From contig OX439130.1 in NCBI GenBank assembly GCA_949318235.1, positions 36,280,085-36,344,084 on the forward strand: a stretch of 64,000 nt of DNA, read 5' to 3'. The position numbers were made by a program, and so were the translations under genes. The notes below the pieces were generated by a model. That model ran no database searches and had not been told where the DNA came from. It saw only the letters and a list, made by a program, of their open reading frames with translations. The number at the start of each line of letters is the position of its first letter. Position 1 is the stretch's first letter. Below are positions 1-12,908 of the stretch, in pieces. Source of the DNA: Ecdyonurus torrentis. Its lineage: Eukaryota; Arthropoda; Insecta; Ephemeroptera; Heptageniidae.

Positions 1-724
1 GGGAGACTCCTCGACCTAATTGATGCAAATGAGAACCGTCGTCAAATTCTGGTTTACGAGTCCATGCAGATACCTCCATGACAAGCGGTTCAGTACCACC
101 CCTTAGGTCTAGTGGCTCACCTGGTGGACCTTCGTATCGAACATTAGGCGGCAACCAGCAGGCTTCATCATGTGGCACGTGTACGCTGGAGAACGGCGGC
201 GAGGGTGGCAAACTGCAGTGCAGAGGCGAACTCGTAGGTGGAGTATCAGGTGGTGTACCAGGAGTGGACGGGTTAAGGGAGAATAACGCACCCTCGTGAG
301 GTTTAAACACATGTTGAGGTTGATGGGAAGGAAATAACTGGTGTAGGGTAGCAGGAGAAGGTACACCAGCCACGTGTGGAGGTGCAGGATGGTGTCCATA
401 AAGCGGCTGTTCTGACATTAGCACCTGCTGGGGTTGAGGAGGTGCTGGTCCATGCTGTAACATACTTGTAGGACTGGGCAGAGGTGTGGGATTACCCCTT
501 TGTTGCATGGGGTGAATCATACCAGGGCTGCCAAGTGGTGTACTGGGGTTACCTCTTTGAAGGGAATGTAGAATATTATTAGGACTTGCTCTTTGTTGCT
601 GTTGTTGCTGGGTTGCTAGACGAGTAGCCGGGGAACCTGCTTCAGCCTGTTCACGTTTCACGTCTAAATGATCTAACACGAATTCTTCAACGTATTCGTC
701 TGCTAAATGATCTTCTGACTCCAT
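1..724 (-). CDS. tj: Large-Maf transcription factor, traffic jam-like (5' part, runs off left edge)
   Basis: Open minus-strand frame of 241 codons from the ATG at 724-722 to the window edge, with no stop. Residues 7-25 (LADEYVEEFVLDHLDVKRE) look like the N-terminal transactivation motif of large Maf proteins, in which an EYV..F.L...VK+E pattern is conserved. A Q run (39-44) and long Pro/Ser-rich stretches follow, including TPGTPPDTPP, as expected of a transactivation region. The basic leucine zipper that would prove the family lies beyond the left edge. Large Mafs bind MARE DNA sites in the nucleus; insect traffic jam acts in gonadal somatic cells and some neurons. I see no intron in the visible part. 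Family call is good; orthology to tj rather than another large Maf is inferred. Confidence 0.7.
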   Translation of the reverse strand, partial: MESEDHLADEYVEEFVLDHLDVKREQAEAGSPATRLATQQQQQQRASPNNILHSLQRGNPSTPLGSPGMIHPMQQRGNPTPLPSPTSMLQHGPAPPQPQQVLMSEQPLYGHHPAPPHVAGVPSPATLHQLFPSHQPQHVFKPHEGALFSLNPSTPGTPPDTPPTSSPLHCSLPPSPPFSSVHVPHDEACWLPPNVRYEGPPGEPLDLRGGTEPLVMEVSAWTRKPEFDDGSHLHQLGRGVS

Positions 725-1016
725 TGTTCTCTATGCACACTTTGTGATAATATTTATCTCCAATCAACACAATGTCACATAGTCACCAAATACACAATTA
801 GAATTAAACTTCACCCACTGTTACACTACTATAGTCTGAGCTGAGAGATAGAGAGAGAGAGAGAGGAAGAGAGAGCAGAACAAAAAAGCGTGCGACTTCT
901 TCAAGAGTCGAGACGTTTTTGTTTTAGTGTGGTTGCTCGCTCGGGGAGTTGTGGTGGAGTTTGCGCGGCTCGCGAGGGGGCGTGGTTATGCTCCACGCCT
1001 CTCTCTTCTCTAACCA
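725..1016 (-). promoter_or_regulatory. 5' leader and promoter region of the Maf gene
   Basis: This stretch upstream of the Maf ATG is clearly less AT-rich than the DNA beyond it. It contains a GA-rich tract at about 839-876 and a GC-rich block at about 935-1005 (GCTCGCTCGGG, GCGCGGCTCGCGAGGGGGCG). GA tracts near start sites are GAGA-factor/CLAMP-type sites in insects. I could not fix a transcription start. Confidence 0.4.
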
Positions 1017-2663
1017 ACCAACATTGCTCTGTGATACACTTCTAATTGGAGTGACATAACAACCAGGTGAACATACCTGTCAAACTCACTTGGGACCACA
1101 GTGGACCATAATTTTGGGGCCTACTTTGAAGATGTTAACGCTTTTTTTTTTAACTTCGTGTAATGTTCAATTTTTTTTTCAATTACATAGTTTTGAATAG
1201 TATCAGTTAGCTAATGTCTTAGAAACTTGTTAATTATTAACCAATTACGCTGATGAAATTGAGATGTAATAAGTTCGAGAGCTAGCGAGCTAGCAAGAGA
1301 GAGAGAGGGGGGGGGGGGGAGCAGGAGGGCATCAAAAGGACAGTGTGACAGTATATTCGAATGCTAATCTGCAATTTTAATCACACTGTATTTTATGTAT
1401 TTTTTTATTTTTGAGGATTATATAATATATAATTATTTTTATAATAATATACGTTGTACATGGCCTTTTATTTAAAGTTTATCAGTTGTTGGTTGCCGTA
1501 TCAATACTTATAAAATATCCTAAAAATTGTGTCTTATATAGCACTTGTTGTCAAATTTTAATCACAATTTTAAAGTGATTTAAGGTAATGATAAAATTAA
1601 GTTAGGATAGTTTAGGATAATTTCATTAAATCAGTAAATATTTTGTTTAAATTGTCATAAGCACAAATGGAAGCTTATTTTAGAGAATTAAAAAATAAAT
1701 CAATTACATAATGTATTTATTCATGCATTATGAATATGATCTATTTTTAAATATAAGATTTTGGTTGAGCATGCAGAGTAGAAAAGACTGTTCAGAAAAA
1801 GTTTTGCACTAAATCATGATTGTACATCACATGAAACTAGAAACTATATATACGTGACGAACCAACCTCCTGTTGGAACACGAGGAGCTTATTTCTCTTT
1901 AGTTCTCGATGTATTGGAAATCGATTGGTGACGTCACGCGTCGTGCCTTGGTGTTCATTTAGCCTGCTTTTGTTTTGTTCCTGCATCTTCATAATGTAGG
2001 ATTATCTCAATATCTTTCAGTATGTATGTATAAATTTACTCAGCTTCTTTTTATTATGACACTAATTCTTTTGCATGCAGTATCATTTCAGTCATTATTT
2101 TCATAAGAAATTTTTTAATACGTTTTTTTTCTCCTTTGTGCTCAATATTTTATCTAGTTTTTTAGGAGTTAAATGTAATTTTATATAATTATGTACATAA
2201 ATATTTTCTACTTCTTGTTATAACATTTTTAGTTTATAACAAAATGACATGCAGATACAAGATACAGTATTATGTATTTTTGCATGTGCGTTATGCATTT
2301 CATATAAAAAGGAATTTAGAAATAAAAAACGTTTGAAAATTTTTTATCTAATAAGTAAAATGTCCTACATATTAAATGACTTTTAAAACAAAAAATTTTA
2401 ATTTATATACACTTTTTTAAAATTATAATACATTTTGCACAACAAGAATAAAGTTTTTATTATTTTATATTACTAAAAGTTCAATATTTTTAGAAAAATA
2501 AAACATATATTGGTATCAATATAGATTAATCATGTTCAAAATAAAGTTGTTGTTTTTTACTATACGTACAAAATAAACTTTTAAAACGAAGTCATTTGTT
2601 AGAATCTCTATTTTTTTTTTCTTATTGAAAGCTCTCGCAGCAATCTTACAGACAGTAAAAAAA

Positions 2664-2667
<4 letters not shown>

Positions 2668-2710
<43 letters not shown>
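2668..2710. repeat. (GA)n microsatellite
   Basis: Pure GA dinucleotide run of about 43 bp, just after a short A run. Confidence 0.95.
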
Positions 2711-2714
<4 letters not shown>

Positions 2715-4637
2715 GCAGAGTAGTTGTGTACAAAACAAAACTCAATTTCTGTCACTAAAAATGCTAGACATTATCTTATTCCATTTTATTTTTGTTGTAT
2801 ATATACATAATATATAAAACTAGTTGTTTGTATGAAAAGTTTAGGTCATGAATCAATTGAAGATCACCATGCGTCATTCTTATAAGCGCTGACCACAAAA
2901 TAACATGCGTACGTACGTACTACTACTCAAACTCAACAAAATAAATTACATGTGAAACCTGCAACTTCATGATGTATAAGCTATTTGTAACAACATTTCA
3001 CAGTAACACATAACAGTATAATTTATTCACCTATAGATAAAATTTATTATACTTTATAACTAAAATTTTGCATAACTATACACAATATTCTAATTTATAA
3101 CCTTTTAAAACTTTGATTATAAATAACCATAATGATTAAAGAACTTTTTTTTTTTTTTAGAAAAAAACTAAAAACTGTCACTTTTTTATATAGAGATATT
3201 GTTGTCAAAAATTTATTTAATGCTTCGGATCTGTAGAATTAAAATGAAACGTATATTTTTTTCCGTCTCTCACTCTCACTTCATGGAAATACAATTTTTA
3301 CAGAATTAAAATAAATTTAAGTAATTTCTTTATAATTATATAAGCGTAATATATATTCACTTAAAAATTATCTTAAAATAATTATTAAAACTCGAAACTG
3401 AAAAATAAATTAAATAACAACCTTTTTTTATTTTCATTTATCCGAAATGATTATGTACAAAAAAGAAAGAAAAAAAGAAAGGAAAAAAAAAAAAAAAAAC
3501 GTTTTTATTATTTGCAGCTTCCAGTGGTTTTAGCCCCTGTAAATTTGTAAAGTATGCAATTTGCGCTGCATAGACGACCGAAAATTTGCCTAATCTACAG
3601 GATGTAGTTTTTCTCTATTTCTGCCAAACATAGAAATAAATTTTTTTGAAATAATTTAAACATTAATTTCAAACATCTATATGATATTGTGTGAGGCAAA
3701 ATAAATCTTAGAAGAAATTTATAGATAACAAAAAATTGTAATTTTTTTCTATTATGCGTACTTCTTGACCTAAAAGCAGTATTATTTTTTCATTAACCGA
3801 TAAAAATAGTTATTCACAAAATTGAAATAAAATATCAATATTTTCTCACACTTAATTAGAGCAATGAGTATTAAATGAGTATTATTTACAGAAAAACAAA
3901 TATATTAAATATAGAAACGTTTCTACTCTATATTTTATTACAAAAGAATTATGTTTAAGTATTAAACCTCTACATGATTAATAAACATTTGGTCGTCATG
4001 ATTTGAATTGGATTGATTTGTCTACATGACGTGATATCGAGCGATGTAACGAGGTGTGACGTGTTGTCGAGTCATGCACGTCGAACACACAAGCGGGGAG
4101 AAAAATCTCATGTCACCTCGATCGCTGGCTGTTTTGTCAACTTCATATCTAGTGAAGTTTTTATACTCTTCGTTCCAGCACTTGTTATCACTTTTATCTC
4201 TTTCAGTTTTACTACGCGGGGAACTCAAGTAAATTGCCCTTCTCTTAAAAACTTTCTTCTATTTATTGTCAATAGATTGCATTTCAATACAATTACAAAG
4301 AGAGAGAGAGAGAAAGAGAGAGTAACTTTAGATCATTTTTATATCCCTAATCAAAAAATATGACAACTTAATAAAACCACATCGTTTATTGCTCTGTCTT
4401 TTTTCTTATTTTTTCTATCTTTATGAAGTTTGAAAAGTCGATCTATTAATAGCATAACAATTAGGGTAAATTTATAATGTATGTATTTTGAGAAACATTT
4501 GTCCACTTTAAGCTGTATTATAATGAATGTCTATGAGGAAAATCGAGTTTTAGGCCTTTCGTTCTAAAAAATAATGATTTGGAAAAGTTTCTTTCTACAA
4601 GGAAATATGAAGTGAAAGAAAGAGAAAAAGCAAAGTG

Positions 4638-4640
<3 letters not shown>

Positions 4641-4685
<45 letters not shown>
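4641..4685. repeat. (GA)n microsatellite
   Basis: Pure GA run of about 45 bp. A shorter interrupted GA stretch lies at about 4300-4322. Confidence 0.95.
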
Positions 4686-4687
<2 letters not shown>

Positions 4688-5858
4688 ATAGTCATAAAAT
4701 AATATTAAAACAACAATAATCTATCAAACTAAAGGAAAATAACAGATTAAAAATATTATTACTAAAAAGTATTATCCAAAAAAATATCTTAAATCCATAC
4801 CATAACAATAAAGTGCGTGAAAGTGTATATTTATACAAAAAAGTCAAGATGCTTAACAATGATACGATGCGGATTTTTTTCCTTCTTATTTAATATCTGG
4901 TATTGTTGAGATTTGATGACTCCGCTGAGAATTTATTGTCATTTGTTGGCCGCGAGCAAGCAAGCAAGCAGGCAAGCGAGTGAAAACGAGACAAAGCTTT
5001 GTTGACAATGCTCTGCTGGATGTCCCTGATCATTGATATTAACTCCTCTTGTTTACATATCTCTTGGTGACACTCAAAAAAACCTCACTGCTTGTTTACT
5101 ATTGCATATTTCTAATATATTATTCTCGTACAATATTATGTATGACAATATTTTATTATGTTTGTATTTATAAGTCACTCATAATATAAAATATGAGGTA
5201 TGTTATTGGAATTTTTTTTATTGTTATGTTGGAGAACACAATATTTTATTTTTATTAAAAGTTATAAGCTTCGTGGTTTTGTGTGAAAATAAATACACCT
5301 TTCTGCTTGCTTGGGAAGTAATTTTGTTAATGTTATTTTATTTAAGTTTATATTGCACAATAGAACATTACTAGTGATGAATGTAATATCAATTATTTTA
5401 ACAAAGTAAAAATATCAAACATTTTTTATATTTTCATTACGTTCAACGTTCAATTTGTATATTAAAAAAAATGCTATTTTCTTTAAACAAAATAATAAAC
5501 ATAATACACATTAAATCAGCTACAAGAAATTTAGCTCAAACAAAACTAAAAATATGCACATAATAATATATTTTACGTATTAATTTGTTCAAAACTAATT
5601 TATCTAATTAAAATAAAATACAATGTCCACTTCTCCAGTATACAACTCTTACAGTTGTGTTACATTTTATATATTTCATACATTCAACACTTGTTTAATT
5701 TGCTTAATATTTTGGTTTTTCCTTTTCATTAGCTTATTTCACGACATTTTGCTTTAGATTTTTTTTTCTCATTCTTGAATTTAGGGAGCAAATATTTGTC
5801 ACAATGCTTGATGTCTTATATAAGATAGAAAAACAAATTTGAGCACCAAGTTCGCAAC

Positions 5859-5863
<5 letters not shown>

Positions 5864-5955
<92 letters not shown>
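5864..5955. repeat. (TA)n microsatellite
   Basis: Uninterrupted TA repeat of about 92 bp, self-complementary and able to extrude as a hairpin or cruciform. Confidence 0.95.
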
Positions 5956-5957
<2 letters not shown>

Positions 5958-7237
5958 GTAAGTCGTGAATTAATATGCTTGATTCGTCCACTAAAGTTTT
6001 GAAGACGAACACAACAAAATAACAAAGAAGGAAAAATCAGAATTCATTGTATATTTTTTTTGCCTTACTTTTCAAAGAAAACGAGTGTTATAGTGAGAAA
6101 ACGATTACAATAAAAAGTTGATGTGAAGCAGAGATATAGAAAGCAGTGCGGGCGTGTGTATCTATATATATCTAGCTCTGGGGTTAAATAAGTTAGGATG
6201 TGAAATCAATGTTGCTTCCTGGGCTAGTAAGATGACAAATGTGATGAAGATCCGCAGCGGAAGTGAACAAATGGATTGCAGACAAGTGAAGTGCGTGGAG
6301 CAAACCACTGCTACGACCCCACACTCTTACAAAACAATCATAATAATATCTGCACTGCGGACAATCACAAATATGTATAATATACTCTCTATATAATACA
6401 CGTTTTTCGTGCCTTTTTAAATTTGAATAAGAAGTCAAAATGTTATGTATGTAAGCAAAAGCTTAGAGACTTCAAAATTATTGCCAATATAATAATTATT
6501 ATATGATTATATTATGATCCTTTAACAACTTATTTAGTTTTTTTTTTTTTTTTTAATTATTATGATATAAATTATATTTTCTTCCTTTCAAACGAGTCTG
6601 CCTAACGATGTTTCCATTCGATAATACTAATAGTAGAATAACAATTTTCAATGCTATAGCAAGTGTACTATTTGAGATATATCCGTTACACACAATGTAA
6701 AAAGCTTCTTAGTTGTAAATTAAGAATAAAATTTTTAATTAAACGTATAAATAAAAATAATTTATAATAATTAACTCCACAATTTATACGATATACAAAA
6801 ATGCAAACGAAATATCTAACTTTGTATAAGTAATTCAACGGTAACATATTTTTAAAATAAATTTGGCATGGAAGCAATATAGTCAAACAAAGTACAAAAA
6901 AAATTGACTTAATTATTATACTACACATAATAAAAATAATTTAAATGTGTAAAACTATTTAAAAGGCTATAACATTAAAAAAAAAAGTGTGTGACATTTA
7001 ATGATAGAGAGCTACAAGTCAAATGAACGCTTTTGTTCTCTGTCCTGCATGGTTAGTGTGTATGGGGAAATGAGCAGTTAGCCTCCACTATATATATAGT
7101 GAGTGTTATAACTGTACTCTATACCATGTATGTATATATGTATGGGGGGTTGAAGGAGGGTGGGGGAGCGCGTGTATGATTTGTGGGCTCGGGGGAACCG
7201 CCTGAATGAATTCATTACCGGCCCGCGCTAAATCACT

Positions 7238-7239
<2 letters not shown>

Positions 7240-7275
<36 letters not shown>
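7240..7275. repeat. (AG)n microsatellite
   Basis: Pure AG run of about 36 bp following a GC-rich patch (ACCGGCCCGCGC). Confidence 0.95.
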
Positions 7276-7277
<2 letters not shown>

Positions 7278-8787
7278 TCTATTAACGTGGCGCACTAAAT
7301 CTGAGTGAAATTAACCACAGCTTATTACATGGAAATGAAGATAACAAACGTTCCATGTTAATGCACCATAAATTGTCAAACAAAATCGTATATTAACTAG
7401 AAATATTTTATCTCACTTTTTGTCAATACTATATTATATAATATTAAATACTTTACATATACCTATATGATAATATAATGAATTTTTATAATGATATGAA
7501 AATTGATTTCTTTTATACATTATAAAAATGTTTTAATTTAAATTGTAATAAAGATAAAATTGTCGTTTGTATTATATTTTACATTTTTTTTTATTATTAG
7601 CTGTTTTATGTAATAATTTTTTTTTGTTATATTTTATTTTACTATAGTGTATAATAAAATTTATTTGATCCATATTAAAAAAAAAAAAGCGTATTAATAT
7701 TTTTAATATGCATAATTTTAAAATAAATAATCAGAACACAAAAATATCCTAATTTATTGTTGAAATTTATTGAAAGTCAAGCTAAAAGTTCTGGCGTTTA
7801 GTTTACAAAACAAATAAGCAAAAGTATTATTGTTTGTTTCACAAATAAGTTATACATAAAACCTGCATAAGGGTATTTTTTTTTTTTTTTTACATTTTTC
7901 ATTGGGTATAAAAACATGTAAAAAGTGATGAAATTTAAGCTTTCGAGCTTCAGGACTGAAGCTTAAAAAAAGATTGGTTCCAAAAATTTAATATAATTGA
8001 AAGCGCACCTCTTTCTTTACAATGCTTATCCAATGGGCAAGTACGCTATACATACGGGAAAACTTCCATTCGTATGAAATGTTAAAAACAAAAATTAAAC
8101 TGGTTTTGCCCAAAAGTCTAAAACCGACATGTTATACCAAAACAATAAAATAACGTAATAGAAGAGGCAATAATAATTTAAATCTGGTAATTAAAAAAAA
8201 CACTTACTCTAATTAATTAAATGCTATTGTTTCCCCTCTAAATAAATTAACTTATAATAATTGTGTGTGCATAGTTTATGTAATTTTTATTGCAAACACA
8301 CAAGCACAATTTTATAATAAAAATAGACTCAAAAAATATATATGCAGGGGAAAATAATGGTTAAAAAATGTATTGCATAAATTAGTCTAAATTTGTATCA
8401 GACATGACAAAATAATAATGATTAATAATATTAAACAAAAAAAAAAGATAATCAAAACAGGTGAATGGTTTCTGGCAGTTTTTTTTAATAATAATAAAAA
8501 TCATGCAAATATCAAGAAAAACTGAAAAAGTTTTAAATAATTGTATGCTAATTTTTTCAATAAATTATAAACAAATAGATAATCAATACTATTGTATGTA
8601 GCAAAGGATTAATGTAGTTAATTACATCGAGAAACTTACTGGATATGTTTTGATATAATTATAATTTAACAAATTATAAAGATATACATGTTAGTTTAAG
8701 TATAAGAAATAACAAAAGAGAATATTGAATTTGTAAAACAAGTTTGCATTGTGACGTCACAATGAAGTGACCTAAGAGGGTGAGAGT

Positions 8788-8788
<1 letters not shown>

Positions 8789-8884
<96 letters not shown>
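8789..8884. repeat. Compound (GA)n tract
   Basis: About 96 bp of GA repeats with single interruptions near 8799 (AA) and 8845 (GG). These breaks shift the repeat register. Confidence 0.93.
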
Positions 8885-8886
<2 letters not shown>

Positions 8887-9056
8887 TGAATTTGTTCCCC
8901 CCTATTCAGAAGGAGATGGATCAACTTTAGTATTGCACAAGGAGGGGGAAGTATGTCAGTCATGCACTGCAGTAAGGGATGGGGATAGGGGGTGAGGAAC
9001 GTGACGATACCACAGATTCCTAAGGTTCTTCATATCACGCTAATATACTCTTCACC

Positions 9057-9148
9057 TTGTTAACTAACTTTAATAATATACAATATATTATAGAGAGAAC
9101 ATTTGTTAACTAACTTTAATAATATACAATATATTATAGAGAGAACAT
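9057..9148. repeat. 46 bp tandem duplication
   Basis: Two adjacent identical 46 bp units (9057-9102 and 9103-9148), each beginning TTGTTAACTAAC and ending GAGAGAACAT. No base difference between copies was seen, so the duplication is recent or an assembly artefact. Confidence 0.93.
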
Positions 9149-9326
9149 TGCATAACTATACAGTGTTAATAAATTATCATACTTTGGACACTAAATTTAA
9201 AATAAAATAATAATAAAAAAAAAAGTTATCTTATTTTATAAAATTTTAGATTGTAAAAAATGATATTATGTAGTTGACAAAATTTATTACATATTGAAGA
9301 CATGAGATAGCGAGGGTGAGAGTTGG

Positions 9327-9462
<136 letters not shown>

Positions 9463-9893
9463 CAGAGTATATCGTTTTACTAGATTTTCCCAGAGTCAAT
9501 TGTTCACAAACCATCTTTTTTACTCTTTTTCTTTCCTTTTATTTTTTTTTCTCTCCCTCTCTGTTTAAAGTTACAAAAAATTAATTATAAAATTGTCGCG
9601 CAAAGATTTATGTTGCAATTTTTGTAGTGTTTTTAATTTGGAATTATATACAGGAAAATATAAATTTTGATAATTTTTTATTTTCACGTTTCTACATAAA
9701 ATTCGTATCCTCTGTTCATCCTTATTTTATATTTCAATTCTCCTTAAAATTTGGCAGGATTATATTCACACGTAGTATTAGTAAAATTTAACATAATATA
9801 TAATATTTTCAAACCTGACTTCGAAATCCTTTGTAGAGCTGTATATTTAAAGCATTACAGATTTAGATAAATTTAGATAAAAATAATGTATTG

Positions 9894-10004
<111 letters not shown>

Positions 10005-12804
10005 TTTACGACTTGTATTAGGTATTTGCAAATTTTATTTTGAATTCTCAACCCTACTGAAATTAAAATTGAAGTCAGTGTTATATATAATACTAGAAAT
10101 ATTATGTTCTCTCATGCAATAAATCTTCAGTCTATAAATCTATAGTACATGTCTATTTATTGATTTTTTTTCTAAGGATACAACTTCTAATTTATATCAT
10201 AATAATCAGATGTGAAGTATTAGCTTCCTTATGTACCCTGATCTTATATATACTCATGTATTAGTTGATTATACGTGGATTAAATATTTCTTAGTAACTT
10301 ATTTAGTAATTCTAGTCACACAATTCTCCCTCACTGTTATAGCCTCAATGATAATTGTCGCTAGTAGCAAAAGCAGGGGCATTCGATTCGATTGACAAGT
10401 CTTTACACAAATTACTCACACACAGACACGTACAATAATATATATTTTTATATAACTTACACACACATATTATATAAAATAGTACAAAGTTGCAATTTTA
10501 TGCGGTTAATCGTAAATGAATGTACATCATTTAAATTAATTTTATATCATTGAAACTACAATTATTATTAATGATTAAAAGTTTTTAGTTTAAAATTATA
10601 CTAACAGACTGGTAGTTATAAAGTTGGCTTTTGTGATAGCACAATACTCTCATTTGTCCCGCTATTGTTTAATCACCAAAATTCAATTAGCACCGGGGGG
10701 TTAAGTTGAGATTTGTCGCCACATCTGACACTAAAAACTCGACTTTTGTACTTTACTCATGCATCTCTTATCCATATGTATATAATTTATATACATCAAT
10801 ATAACACCAAAATACTATCCAAATAAATGAAGAGATTTTTTTTTTAATAATGTTTATCATAACCGTCCAACATTATTAATTATTTTAGCTGTACACATAT
10901 ACGTATTATAAATATCTTTATCATGTTGTCATATGGTATAATTTTTCAAAAGGTTATCTTATTCAATCCATTAGAATCAAGTTTGAAGTCACGTTAATTG
11001 TTCTTCCGTAAATTGATAAACAAAAATTTATCTTAAGCATGCATTTTTTAAGGAAAAAAATTAGAAACATAATAAAACTAGAAAAAACTATTTTGGTTCA
11101 CAAAGTTTATTTTTTAATTTAGGATTCTACTTTGATAATAGCTCTAGAACTGAGTACATACGATTGTGATATTACATTTTACCATAAAACTATATTATAT
11201 AGCTCTAAATTTAAATGTTATGCTTATAAAAAAAATTACTAAATGGTAAAAAAAAAAAAAAAAAAATTGTGTGTAACAATTATTAGTTACTATTCTGTGT
11301 GTACTATTTCAAATATGGATAAATCACTGATACAGGCATGTGGTATAGGTAAATAGGCATCAATATGCTATATTACGGAATTTTTTTAATAATATGTACC
11401 TAATGTAACTTTAACATTATGTAATTTAAGTTGTTTTTTAAATTTATTTATTCTTGAAGTATAATTGACAAGATCGATGCTTATTGTGACGTCTATATTA
11501 TTATACTGTTACTTTTACATATTGCCTGGTAGGATAAATAAATGAAGTGTCTTGTTTCAACGGCAAATGTAAATTTTACCTGTATTATAATTTTAAATTT
11601 TAAATAAGTTTAAGCTAAAGTATAAATTTATTTTTAAATATTTGATATATCTGTGACACCAAAGATAATACTTCAATTTATTCTTCACGCACAATACAAT
11701 AAAACAAAAGCTATATATAATATGAGAACGCCCATAGAGATGTAAACAATTATTTTGAAGTAAAGTTGAATTGTTTCCGAGAGAGCACAACGAGGGTGGT
11801 ATATTATATTATATAACCTCATATACACAATGAAAAGCAAGGGTTCAGATGTTAAGGGGTGGGAGAGGGGGAGCAGCTTAGTTAAACATCGTTAATTCCG
11901 CGCCAGGCAATATTAATTAACCACGCTTGGCCAAACTTTATACACCAAACCAACCAGCTAGTTCATATCATGTAAAGTAATAATAACTTTTAGCCTCTGT
12001 TGCCTTTAATTAAAGATTTTACCATAAATTTATAACATTGGACTTATATAACTTATATAATATATCATATTCATAAATTGAAAATGCATTTAATTAAAAA
12101 TAATTACTTTTTTGTATGTACCTATTGTATTTTTATTATAATTTTACATTACGTAAAAAAAGTATAATATGTGTATAGAATTTTTTTATGTTTGTATTCA
12201 GATTTAATAAATGTAGGCATTATTTTTTTTTTTTTTTTTTTTTTTATCTATTATTATTTTCAGAATTTGAATATTTAGATGTTGCGCATGTATAACATTT
12301 TAAGAAAATGTATTCTTCATTAATATTTTAGCTCTACATTTTGAAAAAAAAAAGAACTGAAACAATTATAAAAAGCAAGTTTATAAGTTTTTGCTTTCTT
12401 AAGTATATTTCCTCGTCGACAAGTAAAAATTAAAGTCATATTATATACATTGAAAAAAAATCGAAACGAGTATCTTAAGTTTATTAATTCTACAAGATAT
12501 AAAGTTAATTTCATATAAGAGATTTTTACCTCCAACCCCCCCCCCCCCCATAAAAATCTTACAACAAAAAAATAAAAAATAATAATAAAACTTTAAATTT
12601 TAATATAATGATTATTTCTTTTGAAGTTTAATTTTTTTTCTTCTAATTCCTTAGCCAATTATTTTACATTGCGTTAAGCTCCTTTTTTTTTTCTTTAAAA
12701 AAAAGTCAAGAAAAGACGAATAAAGATATAAATATAATTATTAAGATTCTTATTTTTTATTGCTATAAAAGTTATAGAGGGAGGCAACTCGTTTTTTTCC
12801 TTTC

Positions 12805-12908
<104 letters not shown>

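Noticed and set aside
4013..4363. 116-residue plus-strand frame
   Set aside because: No recognisable domain, overlaps an open frame on the other strand, and ends in a GA tract. It may mark a composition island but not a gene.
7934..7968. Short hairpin around TTAAGCTT/AAGCTTAA
   Set aside because: Only about 11 paired bases in AT-rich DNA; not distinguishable from chance.
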